In this document: piece after piece, positions 1-7,991 of the stretch
Layout of the letters: each line of letters opens with the position of its first letter
How positions within the stretch are numbered: the first letter of the stretch is position 1
Assembly: GCA_000263395.1 (NCBI GenBank)
Contig: AJXE01000012.1
Location: forward strand, 1 to 64,000
Reading direction: 5' to 3'
DNA: 64,000 nt
DNA from: Stutzerimonas stutzeri TS44
Lineage (GTDB): Bacteria; Pseudomonadota; Gammaproteobacteria; Pseudomonadales; Pseudomonadaceae
The notes under the pieces: model-generated
The model's input: only the letters and a program-made list of their open reading frames with translations
Database searches by the model: none
Told to the model about the DNA's origin: nothing
Position numbers and translations under genes: made by a program

Positions 1-30
1 GATTGCTGCCTTCCACAGCACGATCACCGG

Positions 31-369
31 TCAGCAATCAACAAACCAGTTGTAAAAATGGTATCCCGCGGTAACCGACACAGCACATGTGCCAAGCGTC
101 AATAGAGACCACTGTCCTTCGACACCAAGCCACCACTGCACCTTGAACAGAAGAGCCCCCACCAATACGCAGGCCAGAACACCAAGAGCTAGGCCTACCA
201 ACGCGAACAGCCGAGCCCCTAACGCTGGATTTCCGCCGTGCCAGTTCTCACTCAGGCAAAAGGGGCAATGATTGGACGAAGGCGAATACCCCCAGAAACC
301 ACGGCTATATGACGCTCTCGGAACCATCGCTTTGCCACAGTTGTGGCAGGTAACCATCGAGTGTCTCAT
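31..369 (-). CDS. Zinc-ribbon, two-TM membrane protein of unknown function
   Basis: Predicted 112 residues. Two CxxC pairs (about C8/C11 and C35/C38) look like a split zinc ribbon. They are followed by two hydrophobic segments (about residues 44-66 and 75-95) with a short C-terminus. I chose the ATG at 369 because GAGGT lies just upstream. The open frame continues to 516, but that extension has no family-like features. The gene is less GC-rich than the rest of the window and lies beside IS and att-like remnants, so it is probably part of a horizontally acquired segment. I do not recognise the family and assign no function. Confidence 0.5.
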   Translation of the reverse strand: MRHSMVTCHNCGKAMVPRASYSRGFWGYSPSSNHCPFCLSENWHGGNPALGARLFALVGLALGVLACVLVGALLFKVQWWLGVEGQWSLLTLGTCAVSVTAGYHFYNWFVDC

Positions 370-578
370 ACCGCACCTCAGCTCAAATCGTCTTAGATGA
401 GCCCATGGTGCGCTGCCGCTGAAAAAACCCAACTGCGTGACCTGACATCTACCCAGCAACCGGTCTGAGCTGGGCATCAAACCCTCTGGCCAGCTAACCG
501 AGGTTGTGCTGTACACGACCGACTCTATTAAATGCTACCGGTGGTTGACTGGCCTCGCCCGGTCGCTAACGAGATTCA

Positions 579-596
579 GGACGCCAGTTCAACTCC
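579..596 (+). other. tmRNA (ssrA) 3'-end-like fragment, possible island att remnant
   Basis: The 18 bases at 579-596 match, from memory, the T-arm end of Pseudomonas tmRNA at all but two positions (GGACGC, two changed bases, GTTCAACTCC). The 3' T-stem strand and CCA end are missing, so this is not a functional RNA. Integrases of many islands target this part of ssrA and leave such copies. It is short and could be chance. Confidence 0.3.
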
Positions 597-627
597 TTAA
601 ATAGCCGCTCATCGGAAATACGTGCAC

Positions 628-650
628 GGGGGCACTTATGGGGGCACTTA
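628..650. repeat. Two tandem 11-bp direct repeats (GGGGGCACTTA)
   Basis: The 11-mer occurs at 628-638 and again at 640-650, separated by one base, and is followed by a very AT-rich stretch (651-710). The 517-774 interval holds no convincing gene. Its low GC, the repeats and the tmRNA-like fragment fit the edge of a decayed integrated element. Function is unknown. Confidence 0.5.
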
Positions 651-774
651 ATAATGAACTTTTAAATAAATCCATTTAAAACAATATCTTATGTATAAAT
701 CTTTAATTCCCCCGGCCCTACCCCGGTAGCACGGACACGTTCGAGTAAGTTCACACCGAGCTGAGGGAGTGTTC

Positions 775-852
775 ATGCCCAAGTACAAGAAATACAGCCC
801 CGAGTTCAAGCGGGTGGCTACATCCGGGCAGGAGCGGCAGATGTCCGGATGA
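775..852 (+). pseudogene. Truncated IS3-family orfA (first codons only)
   Basis: An ATG at 775 preceded by GAGGGAG opens a 25-residue frame starting MPKYKKYSPEFKR. This is typical of the N-terminal helix of IS3-family OrfA transposase subunits. After about 13 codons the similarity stops and a TGA follows at 850. The remainder of orfA, orfB and the inverted repeats are absent. The rest of 853-936 shows no gene. Confidence 0.6.
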
Positions 853-936
853 CGCGCCCCCTCACCCATCCCGCCATGCATCTGGGCCCGCGGATGCAGC
901 CCCGGTCGCAGACGCAACCTGGCGGTGCAACGCTGG

Positions 937-1374
937 TCATTCGCCGCGGATGTACTGTTCCAGCTGCTGGATCAGGCTGTCCTGTTCGGCCATTGTTTCC
1001 TTGACCACGTCGCCGATGGACAGCAGGCCGATGGTGCGCCCCTCATCCAGCACCGGCAGGTGGCGCAGGTGCTTCTCGGTCATGATCTCCATGCACTCGC
1101 GGATGCTCTGGCGTGGCTCCACGGTGACCACCGAGCGGGTCATGATGGCGCTGACCTGGGTGACGAACGAGGAGCGGCCCAGCAGGACCATCTTGCGGGC
1201 ATAGTCGCGCTCGCTGACGATGCCGACCAGGCGGCCCGAGGCATCGGCGACCGGCAGCGCGCCGACGTTCTTCTGCTCCATCACTTTCAGCGCCTCGAAC
1301 ACCGAATCCTCGGGTGCGATGGTCACGATGCCTTGTGTCTGCTTGGCGCCAATCACCTGCGCAACGGTTTTCAT
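937..1374 (-). CDS. Tandem CBS-domain protein
   Basis: 145 residues consisting of two CBS motifs (about residues 8-60 and 72-128) with little else. The first contains the typical GALPVAD-GRLVGIVSERD run and the second HLPVLDEGRTIGLLSIGDVV. Stand-alone CBS pairs in Pseudomonas are cytosolic and usually bind adenine nucleotides; partners are mostly unknown. The start at 1374 has AAGGAG ten bases upstream, which rules out the 14-codon upstream extension. It is transcribed alone; the next gene on the same strand begins 170 bp away behind its own riboswitch. Confidence 0.85.
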   Translation of the reverse strand: MKTVAQVIGAKQTQGIVTIAPEDSVFEALKVMEQKNVGALPVADASGRLVGIVSERDYARKMVLLGRSSFVTQVSAIMTRSVVTVEPRQSIRECMEIMTEKHLRHLPVLDEGRTIGLLSIGDVVKETMAEQDSLIQQLEQYIRGE

Positions 1375-1546
1375 GGGACTACTCCTTTGCTGGATGGGTA
1401 TGGCGAAGCCGCCCAATGGCGTCGCCGAACGACAAACCTGAGCAAGAACATATAGCGCGACCGCCAGCGCGGCAAAGCGTATTCAGCCGCAGCGGCGCAA
1501 ATCGAGGGAAATCGCTTCGCGCCGACCGGGGCCGCGGATGCGCGCG

Positions 1547-1867
1547 TCAAGACGCCAGCTTGAGCCCCACCAGCCCGGCCAGCAGCAGGGCCATGCTGAT
1601 CAGCCGCGCGGGCGATGCGCTTTCGCCGAAGATCAGGATGCCCAGCAGCACGGTGCCCAGCGCGCCGATGCCAACCCAGATCGCATAGGCCGTGCCGACC
1701 GGCAGCACCTGCATGGCCCGGGCGAGCAGCAGGAAACTCGCGGCCATCGCGATGAGGGTGAACACGCTGGGCAAGGGCCGGGTGAAGCCCTCGGAAGCCT
1801 TGAGGCCGATGGCCCAGCCCACTTCCAGCAACCCCGCGACGATCAACATGAGCCAGGCCGTATGCAT
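1547..1867 (-). CDS. gdx: SMR-family guanidinium exporter (Gdx/SugE type)
   Basis: 106 residues with four transmembrane helices, the usual SMR length. TM1 carries the conserved membrane glutamate within LLEVGWAIGLKASEGFTR. The GWA-GLK pattern is typical of the Gdx/SugE branch and not of the EmrE multidrug branch, so the expected activity is proton-coupled guanidinium export across the inner membrane. The guanidine-II riboswitch directly upstream strongly supports this substrate. Start at 1867 with GGAG eight bases upstream. Monocistronic as far as can be seen. Confidence 0.9.
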   Translation of the reverse strand: MHTAWLMLIVAGLLEVGWAIGLKASEGFTRPLPSVFTLIAMAASFLLLARAMQVLPVGTAYAIWVGIGALGTVLLGILIFGESASPARLISMALLLAGLVGLKLAS

Positions 1868-1886
1868 GACGACTACTCCATGACAG

Positions 1887-1932
1887 GCAGGGTCGTCCCC
1901 GCAATATTCGGACAGGCCGCCGGGTCGTCCCG
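1887..1932 (-). promoter_or_regulatory. Guanidine-II (mini-ykkC) riboswitch
   Basis: Read on the minus strand, two short hairpins each present the ACGA tetraloop that defines this class. The first is CGGG-ACGA-CCCG (1921-1932) and the second is a 6-bp stem around ACGA (1887-1902, one G-U pair). They are 18 nt apart, and the second ends 7 nt before the Shine-Dalgarno (1876-1879) of the guanidinium exporter. Two ACGR loops bind two guanidinium ions in the described class. The location suggests translational control. Confidence 0.85.
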
Positions 1933-1975
1933 TGGCGCTGCGACCTTAGCACAGCGGCCCGCTGCGGCCACGGCC

Positions 1976-2269
1976 CTAGCGGTTCAGCGGACCATAGGCA
2001 TCCCGCTGCGCCAGGCGCAGCAGCTCAAGCTGCCGGCGCAGTTGCGCGACATGCGCCTTTTCCGCGCGCAGGCCGGCGAAAAACTCGGCCTTTTCGCGCT
2101 CCAGGCGCCGGATGGTGGCGCCGATGTCGTGCAGCAGATCGCGCAGCACGTGCAGCTCCCGCCGCTGCCGGCGATACCCCAGCCACAGCACGCACAGCGC
2201 TCCCAGAGTCAGCAGCACCACGCACAGCGACAGCCCCATGACCAGCCAGGACAGGCTCAGCACTTGCAT
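1976..2269 (-). CDS. Small membrane-anchored coiled-coil protein
   Basis: About 97 residues: one N-terminal hydrophobic helix (residues 5-32) followed by a charged, Leu/Glu/Arg-rich segment with heptad-like spacing, consistent with a membrane-tethered coiled coil facing the cytoplasm. Start choice is between ATGs at 2275 and 2269; AAGGAG is 9 nt from 2269 and only 3 nt from 2275, so 2269 is preferred. A promoter with a perfect palindrome in its spacer lies about 80 bp upstream. No family recognised and no function assigned. Confidence 0.55.
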   Translation of the reverse strand: MQVLSLSWLVMGLSLCVVLLTLGALCVLWLGYRRQRRELHVLRDLLHDIGATIRRLEREKAEFFAGLRAEKAHVAQLRRQLELLRLAQRDAYGPLNR

Positions 2270-2345
2270 AATCATTCGCTCCTTGTGCATTGGCAGAACG
2301 CCATCAACTTGAAACGAACGATATGTCGCCCAACAAGACAGGTCG

Positions 2346-2373
2346 ATAATGTTTACCTGCACAGGTAAAGCAA
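2346..2373 (-). promoter_or_regulatory. Promoter with an 18-bp palindromic operator in the spacer
   Basis: On the minus strand TTGCTT (2368-2373) and CATTAT (2346-2351) are 16 bp apart. The interval is filled by a perfect inverted repeat (2352-2369, arms TTTACCTG/CAGGTAAA with 2 bp between). This layout is typical of a repressor operator. It points at the small coiled-coil gene. No regulator gene lies beside it. Confidence 0.55.
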
Positions 2374-2474
2374 TGCAGCAGGTTCGCCGCCAGCAACGAC
2401 GCCGCAATCGCGCGGGTGCGCCGGCATGGCGTGAAATGTGTCGGCAAAACGTACCGGTCACCGCTGCAGCGGCA

Positions 2475-3899
2475 TCAGTCAGGTGTCGTCAACGGACGCT
2501 GGCCCCTGCCCGGGCCACCGTGGTGGCGGTCCAGCTGCAGGAACAGGCTCGACGCCAGCAGGCTCATGCCGCCGATGCAGAGGAAGGTCAGCTCGAAGGC
2601 GTGCAGCACCTCGACGCCCTGCGCCCCCGGCACGCTGAAGCCGCCCAGCAGCGCGCCGGCGGCGGCGACGCCGAGGCCCATCGACAGCTGTACCACCACC
2701 GATAGCAGGCTGTTGCCGCTGCTGGCGTTGGCATTGCTGAGACCGATCAGGGTCACGGTGTTCATCGCGGTGAACTGCAGCGAATTGCCCACGCCGATCA
2801 GGCCCAGGTGCGCGAGCAGGAGCAGGTAGGGCGTGTCGGCATCCACCGTCGCCAAACCGGCGATCAGCATGCCGAGCAGCACGGTGTTGCCGATCAGCAG
2901 ATTGCGGTAGCCGAGGCGGTCGAGCAGCCCCTTGGCCAGCGGCTTGACCAGCATCGCGCCCAGCGCCAGCGGAATCATGCTCATCCCCGCCTGCGCCGGC
3001 GAGTAGCCCAGCGCCACCTGCAGCAGCAGTGGCAACAGGAACGGCAGCGCGCCGCTGCCCAGGCGGGCGAACAGATTGCCGCAGATACCCACCGCGAAGC
3101 TGCGCGTATGGAACAGCCGCGGACTGAACAGCGGTGCGGCGATGCGGGCGGCGCGCAGCCAGTACGCCGCCAGGCACGCAGCGCCGGCGAATAGCAGCAC
3201 CAGCACCCGTGCGTGGGGCATCTGCAGCTCGCCGAGCCCCTCCAGGGCGATGGTGATCAGCAGCATCGCCGCGCCGAACAGGATGAAACCGAGGGTATCG
3301 AAGCGCATCCGCTTCTCCGCACGGAAATCGGGCATGAAGCGGAACGCCGCGATGCAGCCGATCACCCCGACCGGCAGGTTGATCAGGAAGATCCAGTGCC
3401 AGGAGGCGTACTGCACCAGCCAGCCGCCGAGCGTCGGCCCGAGCAGCGGCCCGACCATGCCGGGCAGCGCGATGAAGGTCATCACCCGCACGAACTCGCT
3501 GCGCGGGAAGGCCCGCAGCACCACCAGCCGCCCCACCGGTAGCATCAGCGCACCGCCGATAGCCTGCACGACGCGGGCGCCGATCAGTTGATCGAGGCTG
3601 ACCGACAATGCGCAGAGCAACGAACCAAAAGTGAACAGCACCACCGCCGAGAAGAACGTCTTGCGCGTGCCGAAACGGTCGGCGATCCAGCCGGATGCCG
3701 GAATCAGCAGCGCCACGGTGAGCATGTAGGCGATCACCACGCCCTGCATGCGCAGCGGGTCCTCGGCCAGGTCACGCGCCATTGCCGGCAGCGCCGTGTT
3801 GAGAATGGTGCCATCCAGCGTCTGCATGAAGAAGGCGATGGCGACCAGCCAGGGCAGGACACGGGCGGTGCGGGCATCCAGAACGGAGGTCGGCGGCAT
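2475..3899 (-). CDS. MFS drug exporter, DHA2 (14-TM) family, MdtD-like
   Basis: 474 residues, close to the usual DHA2 length, with the early signature TLDGTILNTALPAMA (about residues 28-42), the loop motif DRFGTRKTF and the motif-C-like PGMVGPLLGPTLGGWL of proton-driven exporters. Expected role is efflux of hydrophobic or cationic compounds across the inner membrane. Substrate cannot be read from sequence. No adjacent membrane-fusion protein or TetR regulator is present, so it probably acts alone. Start at 3899 has only a weak Shine-Dalgarno. Confidence 0.85.
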   Translation of the reverse strand: MPPTSVLDARTARVLPWLVAIAFFMQTLDGTILNTALPAMARDLAEDPLRMQGVVIAYMLTVALLIPASGWIADRFGTRKTFFSAVVLFTFGSLLCALSVSLDQLIGARVVQAIGGALMLPVGRLVVLRAFPRSEFVRVMTFIALPGMVGPLLGPTLGGWLVQYASWHWIFLINLPVGVIGCIAAFRFMPDFRAEKRMRFDTLGFILFGAAMLLITIALEGLGELQMPHARVLVLLFAGAACLAAYWLRAARIAAPLFSPRLFHTRSFAVGICGNLFARLGSGALPFLLPLLLQVALGYSPAQAGMSMIPLALGAMLVKPLAKGLLDRLGYRNLLIGNTVLLGMLIAGLATVDADTPYLLLLAHLGLIGVGNSLQFTAMNTVTLIGLSNANASSGNSLLSVVVQLSMGLGVAAAGALLGGFSVPGAQGVEVLHAFELTFLCIGGMSLLASSLFLQLDRHHGGPGRGQRPLTTPD

Positions 3900-4105
3900 G
3901 GCGGACTCTACGGCGAAGGGTTCGTCATCTTAGAGGATTCGTCCGGGCAAGGTGCGCCGCGACCAGCGCCGGACGACTGCAACGCGGTCACCACGCCGCG
4001 CTGCGACAACCGGACGCGGCCCGGCGCGAGCTCCCGTCGCTACTGCGATCACCGCTCGACGGCAGCTCGCCGGACGCATCCGTAACAAAATATTTCTTTG
4101 GAAAT

Positions 4106-4125
4106 TGACACGAATCATTATCATT
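4106..4125 (+). promoter_or_regulatory. Fur box upstream of the ftr iron operon
   Basis: The segment contains AATCATTATCATT, a good partial match to the Fur consensus, and lies about 55 bp before the first gene of the ferrous-iron uptake operon. TTGACA (4105-4110) or an upstream hexamer with CATTAT (4116-4121) could be the promoter, so Fur-Fe(II) would occlude polymerase. The rest of 3900-4177 shows no gene. Confidence 0.7.
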
Positions 4126-4177
4126 AGGAGCTGCAAGTGCGAGTCTGTTTCCGTACTTATCCCTACCGGAGGCTTCC

Positions 4178-4711
4178 ATGCGTATCCCCGCCACCCTCGC
4201 GATTACCACCCTGCTGCTCACCCCCCTCGCCCAGGCCAAGGAATATCCCATCGGCGAGCCGCAGCAATGCGGTGGCATGGAAGTCGGCGCGGTCTATCTG
4301 CAGCCGGTGGAAATGGACCCGGCCGGCATGATGCTCGCGGCGGCCAAATCCGACGTGCACCTGGAAGCGGACATCTCCGCCACCGAAAACAACCGCAACG
4401 GCTGGCAGGAAGGCAGTTTCGTGCCCTACCTGAGCATCCACTACACGCTGCGCAAGAAGGGTTCGAGCGAAGTCATCGAAGGTGACTTCCATCCGATGGT
4501 CGCCAACGACGGTCCGCACTACGGCGACAACGTCAAGCTGCTCGGCCCGGGCAAGTACCAGCTGACCTACAAGATCCTGCCGCCGGGCTCGGGCCACGCC
4601 ATGTTCGGCCGCCACGTCGACAAGGAAACCGGCGTCGCCCCGTGGTTCGAAGGCTGCGAGCTGAACTACGAGTTCACCTACGCCGGCATCGGCAAGAAAG
4701 GCGGTTACTGA
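4178..4711 (+). CDS. ftrA: Periplasmic iron-binding protein, P19/Tp34 family (FtrA-type)
   Basis: 177 residues with a cleavable signal peptide ending AQA-KE (about residue 20). The mature part has the P19 family features: the GGMEVGAVYLQP start, the conserved Met and His residues (HLEADISATENN, HPMVANDGPHYGDNV), and a GSGHAMFGRHVDKETG run. P19 proteins bind Cu/Fe and work with the Ftr1 permease in uptake of ferrous iron. It is the first gene of a four-gene operon (ftrABCD order) downstream of a Fur box, with 14 bp to the next gene. Confidence 0.9.
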   Translation: MRIPATLAITTLLLTPLAQAKEYPIGEPQQCGGMEVGAVYLQPVEMDPAGMMLAAAKSDVHLEADISATENNRNGWQEGSFVPYLSIHYTLRKKGSSEVIEGDFHPMVANDGPHYGDNVKLLGPGKYQLTYKILPPGSGHAMFGRHVDKETGVAPWFEGCELNYEFTYAGIGKKGGY

Positions 4712-4725
4712 GGCGGAGAAGGCCC

Positions 4726-5052
4726 ATGCGTACATTCCTGCTCGGCGCCCTGCTGCTGACCGGCGCTGCCGGCAGCGCCCAGGCGGCACTGCCGACTTAC
4801 GAGCTGACCATCCGCGACGGCCACTTCGAACCGGCCTCGATCGAAGTGCCGGCACGCCAGCGCTTCAAGATCGTCGTGCACAACGCCGGCAGCGGCCCGA
4901 CCGAGTTCGAGAGCACGCCGCTGCGGGTGGAGAAGGTGCTGTCGCCGGGGGTGACCTCGTTCGTCGTGATCCATCCGTTGAAGCCGGGACGCTACCCGTT
5001 CTTCGACGAATTCCATCTGGACCTTCCCGAAGGCGAGATCGTCGCCAAGTAG
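4726..5052 (+). CDS. ftrB: Periplasmic cupredoxin-domain protein (FtrB-type)
   Basis: 108 residues: signal peptide ending AQA-AL (about residue 20), then a single cupredoxin-like beta-sandwich with the common IRDGHFEPASIEVPARQRFK start. In FtrABCD systems this protein is proposed to oxidise Fe(II) or handle copper for the permease. The canonical C-terminal Cys-His-Met copper loop is not obvious here (FFDEFHLDLPEGEIVAK), as is usual for this subgroup. Start at 4726 follows GGAGAAGG; upstream frame is not used because it overlaps ftrA. Confidence 0.8.
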   Translation: MRTFLLGALLLTGAAGSAQAALPTYELTIRDGHFEPASIEVPARQRFKIVVHNAGSGPTEFESTPLRVEKVLSPGVTSFVVIHPLKPGRYPFFDEFHLDLPEGEIVAK

Positions 5053-5068
5053 TTCGCAGGAGCTAGTC

Positions 5069-5926
5069 ATGGGCCAATCCATGTTCATCGTCTGGCGCGA
5101 GAGCGTCGAGGCACTGCTGGTGATCGGCATCCTGCATGCCTGGCTGCGCCAGCAGCCGGGCGCGGGCCACGCGCTGCGCATGCTCTGGGGCGGCGTCGCG
5201 GCCGGTCTGGGGCTGGCGGTCGCGCTGGGCTGGGGCGTGCTGCGCGCCGGCGACTGGCTGGCCGGCAGCGGCGGCGAGTGGTTCCAGTGCGGCATGCTGC
5301 TGGTGGCGAGCATGCTAATCCTGCACATGGTCGGCTGGATGCATCACCACGGCCGCACCCTCAAGAGCAGCCTGCAGAACAGCGCGGCGCAGAAGCTCAG
5401 CCAGGGCAGCGGCTTCGGCCTGCTGCTGCTCGCCATGCTCGCGGTCGGGCGTGAGGGCAGCGAAACGGTGGTGTTCCTCTACGGCATCGGCAACCAGCAG
5501 CAGGGCCACGACCTCACCGGCTTCATCATCGGCGGCGCGCTGGGCTTCGTGCTTGCACTGCTCAGCTACGTGGCGCTGCAGGCCGGTAGCCGCTTCTTCA
5601 GCTGGCGGCGCTTCTTCCAGGTCAGCGAAGTGCTCCTGCTGCTGCTCGGCAGCGCGCTGCTGATGGCCGGGCTGGATCGTTTCAGCGGCCAGCTGATGGG
5701 CATGGATGTGCCGGAGCAGTTCTACAGCTTCTTCGGCGATCCGCTGTGGGACACCTCGGCCTGGCTGGACGACGGCAGCGCGCTGGGCAGCACCATCGCC
5801 GGCCTCACCGGCTACCGCGCGATGCCGTCGCTGGCCGCGGCGCTGACCCTGTTGCTGTACTGGCTGGCGGTGTGGGCCTGGCTGCGCCCCGCGCGGCCGG
5901 TGGCGCTGGCGACGAGGCCGGCATGA
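5069..5926 (+). CDS. ftrC: FTR1-family iron permease (FtrC-type)
   Basis: 285 residues, seven predicted transmembrane helices. Two RExxE iron-path motifs of the FTR1 family are visible: RESVE at residues 10-14 and REGSE at 128-132. It should carry iron through the inner membrane after the periplasmic partners load it. It follows the cupredoxin gene by 16 bp with AGGAG before the ATG. Its stop overlaps the start of the next gene (ATGA), indicating translational coupling. Confidence 0.9.
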   Translation: MGQSMFIVWRESVEALLVIGILHAWLRQQPGAGHALRMLWGGVAAGLGLAVALGWGVLRAGDWLAGSGGEWFQCGMLLVASMLILHMVGWMHHHGRTLKSSLQNSAAQKLSQGSGFGLLLLAMLAVGREGSETVVFLYGIGNQQQGHDLTGFIIGGALGFVLALLSYVALQAGSRFFSWRRFFQVSEVLLLLLGSALLMAGLDRFSGQLMGMDVPEQFYSFFGDPLWDTSAWLDDGSALGSTIAGLTGYRAMPSLAAALTLLLYWLAVWAWLRPARPVALATRPA

Positions 5927-7299
5927 TCGCCCAGGCGCCCTGGCTGGCGCGCGTCGGTGACTGGCTGCGCGAACACGCCAAAATCATCCGCGCGGTGCAG
6001 TGGCTGGTGGTGGGGTTCTACCTGGTGCTGCTGGTGATCCCCGCCGTGCTGCCACTGCCGCCCGCCCAGGCGGGTATGCTCGATAACCTCACGCTGCTGG
6101 CGCAGTTCGTCTTCTGGGGCCTGTGGTGGCCCTTCGTGCTGCTGTCGATGGTGCTGTTCGGCCGCATGTGGTGCGGCGTGCTCTGCCCGGAAGGCTCGCT
6201 GAGCGAATGGATCAGCTGGCGCGGGCTGGGCCGTGGCACGCCACGCTGGATTCGCTGGGGCGGCTGGCCGACCGTGGCGTTCATCCTCACCACCGTCTAT
6301 GGCCAGCTGATCAGCGTCTACGACTACGCCCAGGCCGCGCTGCTGATCCTCGGCGGCTCCACCGTTGCGGCGATGCTGGTGGGCTACCTCTACGGCCGCG
6401 GCAAACGCGTCTGGTGCCGTTACCTGTGTCCGGTCAGCGGCGTGTTCTCCCTGCTCGCGCGCCTCGCGCCACTGCATTACAAGGTCGATGAACAGCGCTG
6501 GCTGGAGAACAGCGGGCCGCACCTGGCCACGCCCAACTGCGCGCCGCTGCTGGACATCCGCCGCATGCAGGGCGCCAGCGACTGCCATGCCTGCGGCCGT
6601 TGCAGCGGCCAGCGCGGCGCGGTGCAGCTCAGCGCCCGCTCGCCGAACCAGGAAATCCTTATCGTCGGCAACCAGCCGCAGCACAGCCACTGGGACAGCA
6701 CCCTGCTGCTGTTCGGCGTGCTCGGTCTGGCGATGGGCGCCTTCCAGTGGACGGTCAGCCCGTGGTTCATCGCCCTCAAGCAGGCCGCCGCCGAATGGCT
6801 GGTCGATCACGAACTGTTCTGGCCGCTGGAAGCCGATGCGCCCTGGTGGCTGCTGACGCACTATCCGCAGGTCAACGATGCATTCAGCTGGCTCGACGGC
6901 GCGGCGATCCTGGCCTACATCGGCGGCAGCGCCGTGCTGGTCGGCGGCGCCCTGTGGCTGCTGGTGCAAGCCGCCGTGCGACTGATGGGCCGCAGCGGCA
7001 ACGTGTTCCACCATCTGGCGCTGAGCCTGACGCCGCTGGGCGGCGCCGGGCTGTTCCTCGGTCTTTCCGCCACCACGGTCAAGCTGCTGCGCTACGAAGG
7101 CCTGCTGCTGAGCTGGGTACCGCTGGCACGCGCGGCACTGCTGGTCGGCGCGATCATCTGGAGCCTGTATCTGGCCTGGAAGGTCATCGGCCGCCACGGC
7201 ACCAACGGTCTGCGCCGGCTGCTGGCATTCAGCTGCATGAGCGGCGCGGCCGCGCTGATCGGCTACGGCTGGTGGCTGCAGTTCTGGGGCTGGAACTGA
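5923..7299 (+). CDS. ftrD: Membrane polyferredoxin (FtrD-type, NapH/CcoG-like 4Fe-4S)
   Basis: 458 residues, multi-spanning, with the CGVLCPEGSLSEW and CRYLCPVSGVFSLL signatures found in NapH-like proteins and a further Cys cluster CHACGRCSGQRG. FtrD is thought to pass electrons to or from the periplasmic iron oxidation step. The start is the ATG at 5923 overlapping the ftrC stop; an in-frame opening further upstream lies inside ftrC. Last gene of the operon; the next gene is convergent. Confidence 0.85.
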   Translation: MIAQAPWLARVGDWLREHAKIIRAVQWLVVGFYLVLLVIPAVLPLPPAQAGMLDNLTLLAQFVFWGLWWPFVLLSMVLFGRMWCGVLCPEGSLSEWISWRGLGRGTPRWIRWGGWPTVAFILTTVYGQLISVYDYAQAALLILGGSTVAAMLVGYLYGRGKRVWCRYLCPVSGVFSLLARLAPLHYKVDEQRWLENSGPHLATPNCAPLLDIRRMQGASDCHACGRCSGQRGAVQLSARSPNQEILIVGNQPQHSHWDSTLLLFGVLGLAMGAFQWTVSPWFIALKQAAAEWLVDHELFWPLEADAPWWLLTHYPQVNDAFSWLDGAAILAYIGGSAVLVGGALWLLVQAAVRLMGRSGNVFHHLALSLTPLGGAGLFLGLSATTVKLLRYEGLLLSWVPLARAALLVGAIIWSLYLAWKVIGRHGTNGLRRLLAFSCMSGAAALIGYGWWLQFWGWN

Positions 7300-7329
7300 G
7301 GCGCGCGCCCCGCACCCGCGCCGGCCACC

Positions 7330-7758
7330 TCAGCGCGCCGACAGCGGCGCGTCGACGGGGATGCCCTGCACCGGCGTGCCGAGGCCCAGCGCCCGCTCGG
7401 TGAACCAGCCGCGGTTGGTTTCCAGCGCGTAGCGCGCCGGTGCCTGGGCGCAACGCATCTCCCGGCTGAGCGGCTCGAGGTCGATCAGGTCGACGATCAC
7501 TCCTCGCTCATCGAGAAACGCCGCCGACAGCGGCAGCGGCGTGTTCTTCATCCACAGGCAGTTGTGCCGCACCTCGTCGAAGCGAAACAGCATGCCGCTG
7601 TCGGCGGCCAGCTCGTGGCGCCCCATCAGGCCGACCTGGCGCTGCTCGGCGGTCACCGCGTACTCCGCAGACAACTCATGTTCCCCCAGGCGCAGTGCCA
7701 GCGGTTCGGCCGCCTGTACCAGCGGCGCCAGCAGCGACAACACAAGCGCAACACGCAT
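7330..7758 (-). CDS. DUF192 family secreted protein
   Basis: 142 residues with a signal peptide (cleavage after LVQA) and a single DUF192 domain, recognisable from the ARTxxERxxGLMxR-like start (AVTAEQRQVGLMGRHELAADSGMLF), the WMKNTPLPLSAAFLDERGVI block and the conserved LETNRGWFTERALGLG end. The biochemical role of the family is not settled. Start at 7758 preceded by GGAGG seven bases away. Convergent with ftrD, 30 bp apart. Confidence 0.8.
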   Translation of the reverse strand: MRVALVLSLLAPLVQAAEPLALRLGEHELSAEYAVTAEQRQVGLMGRHELAADSGMLFRFDEVRHNCLWMKNTPLPLSAAFLDERGVIVDLIDLEPLSREMRCAQAPARYALETNRGWFTERALGLGTPVQGIPVDAPLSAR

Positions 7759-7914
7759 CGAACATCCTCCCAAACCCGTAACGAATCGGCCGTGCCTGCC
7801 GACGCCGACGTCCATGGCAACGCGGCCGATATTGGCCAGCATAGCCAGTGCGCAGACAGCCTGCGCTGCCCGCAGCGGCCGGCGCATGTCCATCCTGGCG
7901 GACATATGGGTCCA

Positions 7915-7925
7915 GTCCGGCGGAC
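7915..7925 (+). promoter_or_regulatory. Palindromic upstream activator site (GTCCG-G-CGGAC)
   Basis: A perfect 11-bp inverted repeat centred at 7920, with related GGCGGACAT (about 7897-7905) and CTGTCCGGATA (7934-7944) copies nearby, 70-90 bp upstream of a sigma-54 promoter. This is the usual place for enhancer-binding-protein sites. The binding protein is not encoded next door. Confidence 0.45.
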
Positions 7926-7991
7926 ATCAAGGCCTGTCCGGATAACTGAACACCTGACCGAAAAGCCAGTCGGATCAATCAGTTACCGATC

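Noticed and set aside
579-596. An intact tmRNA gene
   Set aside because: Only a T-arm-like 18-mer is present. The 3' T-stem strand, CCA end, tag-coding part and other domains are missing.
2349-2705. A TetR gene for the palindrome at 2352-2369
   Set aside because: The plus-strand frame starting there has no helix-turn-helix and is antisense to the MFS gene end.
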